NCBI GenBank assembly: GCA_046350115.1
Contig: JAXMAZ010000015.1
Coordinates: forward strand, 1 to 64,000
Direction: 5' to 3'
Source of the DNA: JAXMAZ01 sp046350115
GTDB taxonomy: Bacteria > Planctomycetota > Planctomycetia > Gemmatales > Gemmataceae
Length of the DNA: 64,000 bases
In this document: piece by piece, positions 50,764 through 59,213 of the stretch
Layout: every line of letters begins with the position of its first letter
Position numbering within the stretch: position 1 is the stretch's first letter
Notes under the pieces: generated by a model
What the model saw: the letters and a program-made list of their open reading frames with translations, nothing else
Databases searched by the model: none
Told to the model about the DNA's origin: nothing
Made by a program: the position numbers and the translations under genes

Positions 50764-52239
50764 TCAACCGGCCGTCGGGGAATCGGCCCCCTCGTCGCCG
50801 ACCGCCGACGCCTCGACCGTGGCCACCTCGTCCTCCTGGTCGGCCGGGGTGAGCGGGTACTCGTCGTAGGTCGCCCCGGCCAGCACCAGGTCGAGCGCCT
50901 TCCGCTCCAAGAGTTCCGTCGCCAGCGCCTCGATCAGGTCGTCCTTCTCCAGCCGGGCCCGCACCTTCCGCGGGCTTTCCCCGCTCTGGTCGGCCATCCG
51001 GTCGACCTCGGCGTCGATGTCCGCGTCCTCGATCTCCAGCTTCTCCGTCTCGGCGATCTTCTGCAGGACGAAGTGCTCCTTCAGGGCGTTGGCGGTGCTG
51101 CGGACCACGTCCTGCTCGAGCACCCGCCGGCGGCCGAGGATCTGCTCGTCCGTCATGCCGGCCCCCTTCATCTCCATCACCCGCCGCTGCAAGGTCTTGC
51201 GGGCCTGGCGGGTGAGCAGGTCGCGGGGCAGCTCCCAGTTGGCGTTGCCGGCCAGTTGCTCCCGCACCTGCTGGCGGGCGGTCTGCCGCTGGACGTACTC
51301 CAGATACCGGTCCAGCCGGGTGCGGATCAGCTCGTCGAACGCCTCCGGGGTGCGGACCCCGAACTCGCCCAGCACGTCCGGGGTCAGCTCCGGCAGCCGG
51401 ATCGTCTTGATGTCGCTGACGTGGAAGGCGGCCTGGAGGGTGGCCCCCTTCAGCGCCTCGTTCTTCACGTCCTGGGACAGGGTGATCGGCACCGTCCGGG
51501 TGTCGCCCGGCTTGGCCCCGACCATCTGCTTGGCGAAGTCCTCGGCCACCCCGTCGGCCAGGGCCAGCCGCTTCTCCACCCGCACCCGCACCTCGGTCAG
51601 CTTGTTCAGCTCCTTGCCGTCCGGCCCGGCGATGGTCACGTCGGCGGTGATCAGGTCGTCCGCTTCCACCGCCGGCGGGTTGCCCTCCTTGGGCACCACC
51701 TGGCCGTGCGGTTCCAGCAGCCGCCGCTTCTCCTTCGTGACCTCGGCGTCGGTGAACGTGTGGACCGGCTTGCGGAGCTTCAGGCTCTTGTACTCCGGCA
51801 GGTCGAACTCCGGCCGGACCTCGATGTTGAACTCGTACACCAGCGGGCCGGACTCGGGGATGACGACCGCGTGCGGGTCCAGCTCCGGCGGGCTGAGCGG
51901 GCTGAGCTGCTGCTCCTCGGCGAGCTGCTCCAGCGACGCCATCAGCACCTCCGTCTTGACCTCCCCGGCGACCTCCTTGAAGAACTTCTTCTCGACGATC
52001 TTGCGGGGCGCCTTGCCCGGCCGGAACCCGGGGATGAGGGCCGGGGTCTCGACCATCAGGCCGGTGAACTTCTCCTCCAGCCGGGCGTCGATGGCGGTGC
52101 GGTCCACCGTCACCTTGACGTGCTTCTTGCACGGCCCGGCGTCCTTGATCTCGACCTGCTGGGGGAGTTTGGCGTTCGGCTCCGGGGCGGTGATGGTCAC
52201 GGCGCCGCCGGCTTCGGGGGTCGTTTCGTCGGTCGCCAT
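50764..52239 (-). CDS. tig: Trigger factor
   Basis: A 491-residue protein. The ribosome-binding signature GFRPGKAPRKIVEKKF lies near residue 75. A PPIase-type domain (about 150-240, DDLITADVTIAGPDGKELNKL) and a long helical C-terminal cradle follow (YLEYVQRQTARQQVREQLAGNANWELPRDLLTRQ). It binds nascent chains at the ribosome exit and delays their folding. It heads the usual tig-clpP-clpP order, so all three genes may be coregulated. Longer than the E. coli protein (432) because of extended termini. Confidence 0.95.
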   Translation of the reverse strand: MATDETTPEAGGAVTITAPEPNAKLPQQVEIKDAGPCKKHVKVTVDRTAIDARLEEKFTGLMVETPALIPGFRPGKAPRKIVEKKFFKEVAGEVKTEVLMASLEQLAEEQQLSPLSPPELDPHAVVIPESGPLVYEFNIEVRPEFDLPEYKSLKLRKPVHTFTDAEVTKEKRRLLEPHGQVVPKEGNPPAVEADDLITADVTIAGPDGKELNKLTEVRVRVEKRLALADGVAEDFAKQMVGAKPGDTRTVPITLSQDVKNEALKGATLQAAFHVSDIKTIRLPELTPDVLGEFGVRTPEAFDELIRTRLDRYLEYVQRQTARQQVREQLAGNANWELPRDLLTRQARKTLQRRVMEMKGAGMTDEQILGRRRVLEQDVVRSTANALKEHFVLQKIAETEKLEIEDADIDAEVDRMADQSGESPRKVRARLEKDDLIEALATELLERKALDLVLAGATYDEYPLTPADQEDEVATVEASAVGDEGADSPTAG

Positions 52240-52381
52240 TGCGGCTCCTGGTGCCCACCTGGCAGGGGAAGGTACGGTCGTGCTTATTGTGTAGAAACAC
52301 CGGGGGCCGGGAAGCCAGGGGGCGGGGAAGAAATCTTCCGCCGGCGACCCCGAAACTTCTCGGCCCCGTTGGTCGGTCAGG

Positions 52382-52453
52382 AGCGGGTGATGGGACTTGA
52401 ACCCACGACAACCTCGTTGGCAACGAGGTACTCTACCACTGAGTTACACCCGC
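52382..52453 (-). tRNA. tRNA-Gly (anticodon GCC)
   Basis: On the minus strand the acceptor stem GCGGGTG pairs with CACCCGC, with discriminator U. The anticodon loop is TTGCCAA between CCTCG and CGAGG, giving GCC. The T-arm has GTGGGTTCAAGTCCCAT. 72 nucleotides, no encoded CCA. Confidence 0.96.
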
Positions 52454-52535
52454 CTCAGCATTGAGCAGGTTATCGGCCCGGCCGGCGGATTTCAAGAGCG
52501 CCGGCCGAAAGCCGGTGGCGATAACCGCCGGCGTT

Positions 52536-53384
52536 CTATTTCTCCGCCAGCCCTTCCTCGTACTTGCTCTCGTACTCGAACTTCGTCCCCTCCCCCTGGT
52601 GGTTCTTTACCTCGCGCTTCACGCTCAGCCGCGCCCCGGCGTACCGGCCGGTCGCCGGCTGGAAGTACACCTCCCCCTCCCACAGCAGCGGCACCAGCGG
52701 CGGCAGCTCGCCCGGGTCTTTCGGCGGCGCCTTCAAGGCCGTCCCGACGCCGACCACCAGGAACCCGTCCTTCTCGCCTTTGAGGGTGTACGTCTGGGTG
52801 GCCGGGTACGCCTCGCCGGTGCCGTGCGGCGGGTTCAGCTTGATGTCGAACGCCCGGTCCCAGGCCGCCCCGACCGACGGCCGCCCCTCCGGCAGCACCA
52901 GCCGGAACGGCAGCTCCGCCCGCACCCGGTCGGCCGACCCGCCCTCGGCGGTGGCGTCCAGCAGTTGCCCGCGGGCGTCCACCCGGGCGGTGACGATCGG
53001 CTTGCCCAGGAACGCGGCCATCGCCTGCCGCCCCTCGTCCGTCGCCGAGTCGAGGACGAGCTTGTCCACGGTCGGCTTGCCGTCCTTGTCCTTCGGCCCG
53101 GGGCGGACGATCTCCTGTTTCATGCCGAGGACGGTCATCCGCACGGTGGCGACGCCGGCCGGATCGACCGCCGCCACGTCCCACCGGCGGGTGACGGCCA
53201 GCTTGGTGACGGTGAGGGCGACCGTCGGGCCGCCGGTGCTGTCGTCCCGGGTGGTCTCGGCGACGGTGGTCGTCTGCTGGGCCGCGTAGGTGATCGCCTG
53301 CCCGGCCTGCCACCTGAACCGCGGTGGCTCCTGGGCCGACGAAACAGACGCGACGAGCAGAACGGCGAGCAGCCCGCGGGTCAT
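52536..53384 (-). CDS. Secreted DUF6263-like protein
   Basis: A 282-residue protein. Signal peptide MTRGLLAVLLVASVSSAQ. The body is a run of beta strands (FRWQAGQAITYAAQQTTTVAE, RWDVAAVDPAGVATVRMTVLGMKQEI, GWDRAFDIKL-like) ending YFQPATGRYAGARLSVKREVKN. The WQAGQ...Y...T opening and the FxPATGR strand resemble DUF6263 proteins. Exported, role unknown. Single gene between tRNA-Gly and the palindrome at 53472. Confidence 0.8.
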   Translation of the reverse strand: MTRGLLAVLLVASVSSAQEPPRFRWQAGQAITYAAQQTTTVAETTRDDSTGGPTVALTVTKLAVTRRWDVAAVDPAGVATVRMTVLGMKQEIVRPGPKDKDGKPTVDKLVLDSATDEGRQAMAAFLGKPIVTARVDARGQLLDATAEGGSADRVRAELPFRLVLPEGRPSVGAAWDRAFDIKLNPPHGTGEAYPATQTYTLKGEKDGFLVVGVGTALKAPPKDPGELPPLVPLLWEGEVYFQPATGRYAGARLSVKREVKNHQGEGTKFEYESKYEEGLAEK

Positions 53385-53471
53385 GCGATCACCCTCCCGG
53401 CGGAGACGGTCGGCCCGGGGTTGTACCGCAAGGCGGGTGGAACGGAAAAGGCGAATCGTGTGAGGGTGGGT

Positions 53472-53523
53472 GTAGCGGTCCGGCCTCCGGCCGGACCCGG
53501 GCCGCCGGTGGCGGCCCCGCTAC
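53472..53523. repeat. Palindromic element, GTAGCGGTCCGGCCTCCGG family, copy 2
   Basis: Begins GTAGCGGTCCGGCCTCCGGC and closes CCGGTGGCGGCCCCGCTAC. The outer GTAGCGG and CCGCTAC pair and the inner TCCGGCC/GGCCGGA pair. Its near-identical copy is at 50636. Confidence 0.85.
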
Positions 53524-53534
53524 GCGGGAATGCA

Positions 53535-54602
53535 TCAGTCCCGCCCGACCGGCCGCAGCAGCCGGCACGCGTACCGCCCGAGCCGGATCAGCAGCACCCG
53601 GTTCAGATACCCGGTGGTCGCCTTCGCCCCGACCTTGCCGAGGAACTTGCCGACCACGTTCGACCCGACTCCCACCCCGACCACGTGCAGCCCCTGCTCG
53701 TACAGGTGCGCTCGTACTGGTCGGCCGCCAGCGTCTCCACGTCCGACAGGTTGCCGGCCAGGTAGGCGTTGAAGAACACCCGGCCGAGCAGCACAGCGGT
53801 CCCGGTCCGGCCGGCCCGCAGGTTGTAGACGCGACCCAGGTCGGTCAGCAGGGCGAACCCGAAGTACAGCGTGCCGAGCGAGTCTACCAGGCCGTTCGGG
53901 GCGACCGCCGTCACCACCATCGCCCGGTTGGCCCAGTACTTGGTGCGGGCCTCGGCGGCTTCGTCCAGCTTCGCCTGGAACCCGTCCCGGAACCGGTCGA
54001 ACCACTGGCCGGTGCTGCCGAACCGGGCCGGGTCGAGCAACTCGTCCCGTACCGCGGCCAGGGCGGTCGCCGTGTCCGTGGTGACGCCGAGCCGGGCCAG
54101 GGCGGTGCGGTCCTTCGGCGAGTCGAGCGGAAACGATCGCAGGTAGGCTTCCAGGCTGGCCTTCGCCTCGGCCGCCTTGGCGTGGGCCAGCCACCGCAGC
54201 CGGACTCGGGCGTGCAGCTCCTCCAACCCGCGGAGCCGGACCTGCCGGTTGGCCCGCAGCTTGGCGTACAGCAGGGTGAGCCGGAGCATGGCGTACAGCA
54301 CCGCCCCGGCGAGGACGGCCAGCCCGGCGTAACCGGCGTACTGCGCCCATGTCGGCTGGGTGGCGATGTTCGCCAGGATCGTGAGCACTTGCGAATACAG
54401 GAACAGCCCGAGGACGCCGGCGGCCGAGCAGGAAGGCGCCGGCCAGCGGGTGGGCGAACCAGCCGGCCCACCGCATCACGGCCGGGTCGGCGGCGAGCAG
54501 CTCCTCGGCTTCGGCCAGGTCGCGGCGGGCCTGCTCGTCGTCGGCCTCGCGGAGCCGGCGGCGGTCGTCGTCGCTGAGCGGGGCGGCGGTCGCCGGGACC
54601 AT
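53535..54602 (-). pseudogene. DUF697/YcjF-like membrane protein, at least two frameshifts
   Basis: The N-terminus (MVPATAAPLSDDDRRRLREADDEQ, then WFAHPLAGAFLL) is in one frame. From about 54440 the second frame carries GVLGLFLYSQVLTILANI, LAVLAGAVLYAMLRL, ARVRLRWLAHAKAAEAKASLEAYLRSFP and WANRAMVVTAVAPNGLVDSL. From about 53700 the first frame returns with HLYEQGLHVVGVGVGSNVVGKFLGKVGAKATTGYLNRVLLIRLG. Combined, the parts align as one DUF697/UPF0283-type protein of about 355 residues with a membrane hairpin and regulatory helices. A still earlier start (MTAPWDEDD at 54789) is separated by the palindrome at 54649. Decay or sequencing error. Confidence 0.65.
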
Positions 54603-54648
54603 CGCCGGCCGACCGAGGTCGGTGTCACCGGCCCGCAACTCGGGTTCC

Positions 54649-54743
54649 GGCGAGCGGGGGGCGTCAGCCCCCTGTTGCCCCCGTCGGGCGGGCGGCTCCC
54701 CTTGTCGCGGCGTCCAACAGGGGGCTGACGCCCCCCGCTCGCC
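54649..54743. repeat. Palindromic element, GAGCGGGGGGCGTCAGCCCCC family, copy 3
   Basis: GGCGAGCGGGGGGCGTCAGC and GGGGGCTGACGCCCCCCGCTC bound inner CCCTGTTG / CAACAGGG segments and a central GGGCGGGCGGCTCCCC. It is inserted just before the DUF697 gene, between its present start and a possible older N-terminus. Confidence 0.85.
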
Positions 54744-54929
54744 CGGTCGGCACCCCGATCCGGTCGTCCTCGTCCCACGGCGCGGTCATGGCGTGGCCCT
54801 CGGCGGCGCCGCTTTCGCCCCCGGCGGCCGGCGGTTTGGCGGAAGCGCCGACCCGGGTTGCGGTCCGGACGGGGCACACCTACCCATACCCGAACACCCA
54901 CCCGGTCCGGTAGCCCCCGGAGGCCGTCG

Positions 54930-55528
54930 ATGGCCGACGCCTCAGCCGACCCCCCGCTTCCGCCCGCTGGCCGTCGGGCTGGCCGCCGCCGCCGCCGTGG
55001 CCGCGGGTCCTCGTCCCGCTGGCCCCGGACACGGTCCGGCCGCTCAACTTCGCCGTGTTCGGGGCGGTGGCGGTGTTCGCCGCGGCCCCGGCGGGCGGCC
55101 CGGCTGGGCCGCCGGGCTGGGGCTGGCGCTGGCCGCCAAGCTGGCCTCCGACCGCCAACTACGCCCACCACGGCTACCACACCGACTACCTGCCCATCCG
55201 GGGCCGTGTACCCTCGGGTTCGCCGGGTACGCCCTGGCCGGGTGGCTCGGCCGGTCGGCCGGCGTCGGCGGGGTGGTCGGGGCGGCGGTCGGCGGGAGCT
55301 GCTGTTCTTCCTGGTCACTAACTTCCCACTCCTGGCTGCGGCAAGACCTGCCCTACGGGTTCACCTCGGCGGGCTGGCCGAGTGTTACACGATGGGCGTG
55401 CCGTTCTACCGGGCCACGTTCCTGAGCGACGTCGGGTTCACGGCCGGGCTGCTCGGGCTGAACGCCGCCCTGGAGGCGGTCGCCCGGCCGGCCGCGGTGC
55501 GGGTCGAACACACCTCCTGGGCTGAGCC
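54930..55528 (+). pseudogene. DUF6580-like membrane protein, multiple frameshifts
   Basis: From ATG 54930 the pieces in all three frames together read ADASADPP, RFRPLAVGLAAAAAVAAG, VRPLNFAVFGAVAVFAAA, GWAAGLGLALAAKLASDR, HHGYHTDYLPIRG, FAGYALAGWLGRSAGVGGVVGAA, LLFFLVTNFPLLAAA, YTMGVPFYRATFLSDVGFTAGLLGLNAALEAV. This order (RPLNFA, LLxSD, GYH, LLFFxxTNF, PFxxxTxLxDxxY) matches DUF6580 putative membrane transport proteins. At least four indels are needed to restore it. The density of breaks is far above the rest of the window. Confidence 0.6.
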
Positions 55529-55819
55529 ATGCGGTGGGCCGCCGTCATCCAGTACATCCCCGACGCCGCCACGGTGCAGGCCCGCCGGCCCACCGGGATA
55601 CCTGAGCGAGCCGCTGGCCGCCGGCAAGCTGGCCCTGCGCCGGCCCGTTCCTGGACGACTTCGGGGCGTTCGATCGTGTACGAGGCGGACTGAACGAAGC
55701 GGCCGAGGGGCTGATCCGCAACGACCCGTTCCACGCCGCCGGGGTGTTCGGGTCGTGGGACGTCCGCCCGTGGAAGCCGTGTGTTCGCCAACCCGGCCCT
55801 CCTCCCGCCGAACGGGTGA
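55529..55819 (+). pseudogene. YCII-family protein, frameshifted
   Basis: ATG 55529 opens MRWAAVIQYIPDAATVQARRP. Further on, in other frames, come LAAGKLAL, GPFLDDFGA, IVYEAD, EGLIRNDPFHAAGVFGSWDVRPWK and FANPALLPPNG up to TGA 55819. These are the successive blocks of a YCII-related (YciI-like) protein of about 95 residues. At least three indels are present. Function of the family is poorly known; a ferredoxin-like dimer with a putative His/Asp pair. The downstream palindrome starts 14 bases later. Confidence 0.6.
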
Positions 55820-55832
55820 GCCGCCTCTGTTT

Positions 55833-55899
55833 GGTGGGGCAGGCATTTCTGCCTGGCCCGGGTTCGAGACGGGCAGGCAGAAATGCCTGCCCCACCAGG
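55833..55899. repeat. Palindromic element, GGTGGGGCAGGCATTTCTGCC family
   Basis: GGTGGGGCAGGCATTTCTGC and GCAGAAATGCCTGCCCCACC are perfect 20-base arms around CTGGCCCGGGTTCGAGACGG and a short spacer. A single unit is at 17450, a diverged pair at 49844. Confidence 0.88.
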
Positions 55900-55946
55900 C
55901 CCAGACCAGACCGGCCCCCACACATCTCGCCCCCGAGGAACCGGCC

Positions 55947-56348
55947 GTGCCCCGTCCCGTGCTGGCGGCCGTCGTCGCCCTCTCGCTGTGCGGGTTCGCC
56001 CCGACCGCCCCGTCCGCCGCCGGCGACCCGGAGACGGCCGGCATCGACGGCGAGTACGCCGGCGACGGGGTGGACATCCAGGGGCAGAAGTACCGGACGA
56101 CGGTCGAGGTGTCGAAGGAGAAGGACGCCTACCAGTTCAAGTGGACGACCGCCGGGCAGACGTTCCTCGGGGTCGGCATCCGGACCGGCAAGCTGGTGTC
56201 GGTGAGCTGGGTCGGGCGGCAGCCGGCCGGGGTGATCGTCGGCGTCACCGTGTACGAGGTGAAGAAGGACGGCAGCCTGGCCGGCCGGTGGACCATGCTC
56301 GGGGCGCGGGGGGTGGTCCGCACCGAGACCCTCACCCCCACCGCCTGA
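55947..56348 (+). CDS. Small secreted beta-sheet protein of unknown function
   Basis: A 133-residue protein from GTG 55947. Signal peptide MPRPVLAAVVALSLCGFAPTAPSAA. The mature domain (GIDGEYAGDGVDIQGQKYRTTVEVSKEKDAYQFKWTTAGQTFLGVGIRTGKLVSVSWV then GRWTMLGARGVVRTETL) is a small barrel-like fold seen repeatedly in planctomycete exported proteins with a VSWV motif. No catalytic residues are evident. Two tandem palindromes follow. Confidence 0.8.
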   Translation: MPRPVLAAVVALSLCGFAPTAPSAAGDPETAGIDGEYAGDGVDIQGQKYRTTVEVSKEKDAYQFKWTTAGQTFLGVGIRTGKLVSVSWVGRQPAGVIVGVTVYEVKKDGSLAGRWTMLGARGVVRTETLTPTA

Positions 56349-56360
56349 CCGGCCCGTCGG

Positions 56361-56469
56361 GTAGGGTGCGTGGAGGCTTTGCGGAACGCACCGGAGGGAC
56401 TTCGCCCCTCTGCCGGAGTCGTCGCGGGGCCGGTGCGTTTCGTCGCCGAGCCTCCTCCACGCACCCTAC
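56361..56469. repeat. Palindromic element, GTAGGGTGCG family, tandem copy 1
   Basis: GTAGGGTGCGTGGAGGCTTT and its mirror AGCCTCCTCCACGCACCCTAC, with inner GCGGAACGCACC / GGTGCGTTTCG. Fifteen bases separate it from copy 2 at 56485. Confidence 0.88.
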
Positions 56470-56484
56470 GTCGAGCCGGCCTTC

Positions 56485-56594
56485 GTAGGGTGCGTGGAGG
56501 CTCTGCGAAACGCACCGTGGGACAGCCGGTGACGTGAGACATCGTTGCGGGGCCGGTGCGTTCCGGTCGCAGAGCCTCCCTCCACGCACCCTAC
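56485..56594. repeat. Palindromic element, GTAGGGTGCG family, tandem copy 2
   Basis: GTAGGGTGCGTGGAGGCTCT and AGAGCCTCCCTCCACGCACCCTAC, with inner GCGAAACGCACC / GGTGCGTTCC. Together with 56361 it fills the gap before the ychF 3' end. Confidence 0.88.
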
Positions 56595-56616
56595 ATCATT
56601 CCCCGCCTGACCCGCC

Positions 56617-57657
56617 CTAGCTGGACGCCAGGATGTGCAGGATGTCCGCATCTTTGACGACGTAGGTCTTGCCCTCGGTCCGCTCTAGCCCCTTCGCCTT
56701 ACACTCCTTCTCGCTGTACCCGTGGGCCTCGAAGTCCGGGTAGCCGATCACGTTCGCCCGGACGAACTTCTCGCTCAGATCCTTGTGGATGCACCCGGCC
56801 GCCGTCACCGCGTCCGAGTCCCGGTTCAGCGCCCACGTCCGGCACTCGTCCGGGCCGACGGTGAAGAACACGACCCGGCCCATCGCGTAGAAGATGTCGT
56901 GGATCACCTTCTCCCGGCCGAACCCGGCCAGCCCCAGGTCGGCCATGAACGCCTGCCGGCTCTCCTCGTCCAGCGCCTCCAGCTCCGCCTCCAGCTTGGC
57001 CGGGGCTTGCAGCGCCCCCGGGGAGAGGGCCAGCAGGTCGGCCGGCAGCGGGTCGTTGAACCCGCTGTCGCCGCGGTTGACGAACACGATCTCCGGCTTG
57101 AGGGTGAGCAGTTGGAAGCTGCGGAGGGACTTCTCCTCGTCGGCTGTCAGCCCGAGCTTGCTGGCCGGGGTGCCGGCCTCGAACGCGGCCACCACCCGCT
57201 TGAGGAGGGCCAGCTCCGCCTCGTCCGCCTCCCGCTCCTTCTGCGGCTTGGCCTTCTTCAGCCCGGCCTCCACCTTCGGGACGCGGTTGGAGACGATCTC
57301 CAGGTCGGCGAACAGCAGGTCTTCGCGGAACTTCTGCAACTGCTCGGCGAAGTTGGTCGCCGTGAACCCGTCGAGGACGACGACCAGCCCGTTGGCTTCC
57401 CGGAGGATGCCGAGCCGGCGGGGGTTGTCCTTGCGGTCGTCGGACGACAGCCCGGGGGTGTCGAGGAACTGGACCTCGGCGAAGGTGGTCTTCTTCGGCT
57501 GGTATTTGGCGGCAATCTTCTTGAGCCGCTCGTCGATCACCTTGGTGGTGCCGACCTGGCCCTGCTGCACCTTGGCCGGGTCCGGGGCCACCCCGGTGAG
57601 CCACTGGAACACGGTGCTCTTGCCCGACCCGGCGTACCCGACCAGCCCGATCTTCAT
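56617..57657 (-). CDS. ychF: YchF/Ola1-type GTP/ATPase (Obg family)
   Basis: A 346-residue protein. P-loop GYAGSGKSTVFQWL; the switch/G3 region is FLDTPGLSSDD. The guanine-specificity motif NKxD is replaced: FVNRGDSGFND, fitting the known ATP preference of YchF. A helical hairpin (VEAGLKKAKPQKEREADEAELALLKRVVAAFEAG) follows and the TGS/DUF933 domain closes (FFTVGPDECRTWALNRDSDAVTAAGCIHKDLSEKFVRANVI). It associates with ribosomes and stress response. ATG 57657 gives the expected MKIGLVG start; the longer upstream frame was rejected. Confidence 0.94.
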   Translation of the reverse strand: MKIGLVGYAGSGKSTVFQWLTGVAPDPAKVQQGQVGTTKVIDERLKKIAAKYQPKKTTFAEVQFLDTPGLSSDDRKDNPRRLGILREANGLVVVLDGFTATNFAEQLQKFREDLLFADLEIVSNRVPKVEAGLKKAKPQKEREADEAELALLKRVVAAFEAGTPASKLGLTADEEKSLRSFQLLTLKPEIVFVNRGDSGFNDPLPADLLALSPGALQAPAKLEAELEALDEESRQAFMADLGLAGFGREKVIHDIFYAMGRVVFFTVGPDECRTWALNRDSDAVTAAGCIHKDLSEKFVRANVIGYPDFEAHGYSEKECKAKGLERTEGKTYVVKDADILHILASS

Positions 57658-57745
57658 GGATTCGTCCTTCGTTGTCCGTCCGTCGTTATTCGTATTTTGT
57701 ATCAGGAGACGCCCCCTCTGCCGCCCCGGCCCGGCCGAGTAACGA

Positions 57746-58336
57746 ATGACGAGTGACGACAGACTGCGGACAAGCCTGATGGTGGTCGACGCCCAGCGGG
57801 GGTTCACCGACCTGTGCCCGGTCGAGCTTCCGGTGCCGGGCGGGCTGGCCATCGTGCCGGCGGTGAACCGGCTGCTGGTGCTGCCCTTCGCCCGGATCGA
57901 CGCCACCCAGGACTGGCACCCGCCGGACCACGTGTCGTTCGCCGGGCGGGGCGGGCCGTACCCGCCGCACTGCGTCATGGGGACGCCCGGGGCCGAGTTC
58001 CTGCCCGGGCTGGACACGCGCCGGTTCTCGGCGGTGTGGCGGAAGGGGTACGACCGGGACTTCGAGGCGTATGCCGTCACCGCCCAGCACCCCGGGCTCC
58101 CGGTGTTCCTGAAGGCGTCCGGGGTCGAGCGGGTGGTGGTGTGTGGGCTGGCGACCAACATCTGCTGCTTCTTCGCCGCCCGGGACTTGCGGGCGGCCGG
58201 GTTCGAGGTGCTGATCGCCGAGGACGCCAGCGCCGGGATCGACGTGCCGGCGGCCGGGCTGTTCCAGGCGGCGGCCCGGGCCGAGGGGCAGCGGCTCGGC
58301 ATCCGGTACGGGACGGTGGCAGATTTGGCCCGCTGA
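57746..58336 (+). CDS. Isochorismatase-fold hydrolase, probable nicotinamidase
   Basis: A 196-residue protein with the nicotinamidase landmarks: LMVVDAQRGFTD (catalytic Asp), ATQDWHPPDHVSF with DWHP metal-binding motif, WRKGYDRDFEAY (catalytic Lys), VVCGLATNICCFFAARDL (catalytic Cys). It would hydrolyse nicotinamide to nicotinate for NAD salvage, complementing the nadA route at 35417. The substrate call rests on the DWHP and KG motifs. Its TGA stop and last codons (AR) are inside the palindrome at 58326. Confidence 0.85.
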   Translation: MTSDDRLRTSLMVVDAQRGFTDLCPVELPVPGGLAIVPAVNRLLVLPFARIDATQDWHPPDHVSFAGRGGPYPPHCVMGTPGAEFLPGLDTRRFSAVWRKGYDRDFEAYAVTAQHPGLPVFLKASGVERVVVCGLATNICCFFAARDLRAAGFEVLIAEDASAGIDVPAAGLFQAAARAEGQRLGIRYGTVADLAR

Positions 58337-58437
58337 TTCCGCAGACTTCGACGCAGATGCGAACCGGATAAGAAGGAGAACGGGTTTTCCGATCCGGTTT
58401 CCATCTGCGTCGAAGTCTGCGGAATCAGCGGGCCATT
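58326..58437. repeat. Palindrome, GCAGACTTCGACGCAGATG family, copy 3
   Basis: TGGCCCGCTGATTCCGCAGA on the left and TCTGCGGAATCAGCGGGCCA on the right. Its variable triplet TTC/GAA has changed on both arms together compared with 27726 (TGA/TCA) and 33910 (TCG/CGA). It provides the stop of the gene ending at 58336. Confidence 0.92.
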
Positions 58438-58451
58438 GCGGAGGCGGGGCC

Positions 58452-59213
58452 ATGCCGGAACAGCGGGTCGCACTGGTGACGGGCAGCGGCAAACGGCGGG
58501 TCGGGGCGGTGGTGGCCGACGCCCTGGCCCGCCGCGGGTACGCGATCGCCGTCCACTACCGCACGTCCGCGGCCGAGGCCGAGCAGACGGCCGCCGGGCT
58601 GCGGGCGCACGGCGTACCGGTCGTCGCCTTCCCTGCCGACCTGACCGACGAGGGGGCCGTCCGCGGCATGGTCCGGGCGGTGCTCGACCGGTTCGGCCGA
58701 CTGGACGTGCTGGTCAACTGCGCCGCCGTGTGGCAGAGCAAGCCGCTGGAGGAGGTGACGGCGGCGGACGTGCGGCGGCACTTCGACACCAACGCCCTCG
58801 GCACCTTCCTGTGTGCCCAGCAGGCCGGGCTGGCGATGGTCGAGCAGCCGGACGGCGGGGTGATCGTGAACATCGGCGACTGGGCGGAGGTCCGGCCGTA
58901 CCCGGGGTATTCGGCGTACTTCCCGAGCAAAGGGGCGGTGACGGCCATCACCCGCTGCCTGGCGGTCGAACTCGGCACCCGGAACCCGAAGGTGCGGGTG
59001 AACCAGGTTAACCCGGGGCCGGTGATGCTCCCGCCGGACCTGCCGGACGCGGAGAAGCAGCAGGCGATTCACGCGACGCTGGTGAAGCGGGAGGGCAGCC
59101 CGGCGAACGTCGCCCAGGCGGTGCTGGCCCTGGTGGACAACGACTTCGTCACCGGGGTCTGCCTGCCGGTGGACGGCGGCCGAACCGTGTACGCCCCGGA
59201 GGGGACGCAATGA
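58452..59213 (+). CDS. SDR-family oxidoreductase (pteridine-reductase-like)
   Basis: A 253-residue protein. Cofactor motif VALVTGSGKRRVGAVVADAL, where the TGSGKR form resembles pteridine reductases rather than TGxxxGIG SDRs. Also DVLVNCAAVW (NNAG variant NCAA), HFDTNALGTFLC, IVNIGDWAE, AYFPSKGAVTAITRCLAVEL (YxxxK) and VNPGPVMLP. It would reduce a carbonyl or pterin with NAD(P)H. The 4-base overlap with the next gene implies coexpression. Confidence 0.88.
   Translation: MPEQRVALVTGSGKRRVGAVVADALARRGYAIAVHYRTSAAEAEQTAAGLRAHGVPVVAFPADLTDEGAVRGMVRAVLDRFGRLDVLVNCAAVWQSKPLEEVTAADVRRHFDTNALGTFLCAQQAGLAMVEQPDGGVIVNIGDWAEVRPYPGYSAYFPSKGAVTAITRCLAVELGTRNPKVRVNQVNPGPVMLPPDLPDAEKQQAIHATLVKREGSPANVAQAVLALVDNDFVTGVCLPVDGGRTVYAPEGTQ

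Noticed and set aside
53535..55819. Novel overlapping genes in several frames
   Set aside because: The fragments line up as three known families interrupted by indels, not as new genes.
56361..56594. CRISPR-like tandem repeats
   Set aside because: Two adjacent palindromes of about 110 bases with 15 bases between are not a repeat-spacer array, and no cas gene is present.
56617..58473. Longer version of ychF starting at 58473
   Set aside because: The extension covers the divergent isochorismatase gene antisense and a palindrome; MKIGLVGYAGSGKS at 57657 is the family start.
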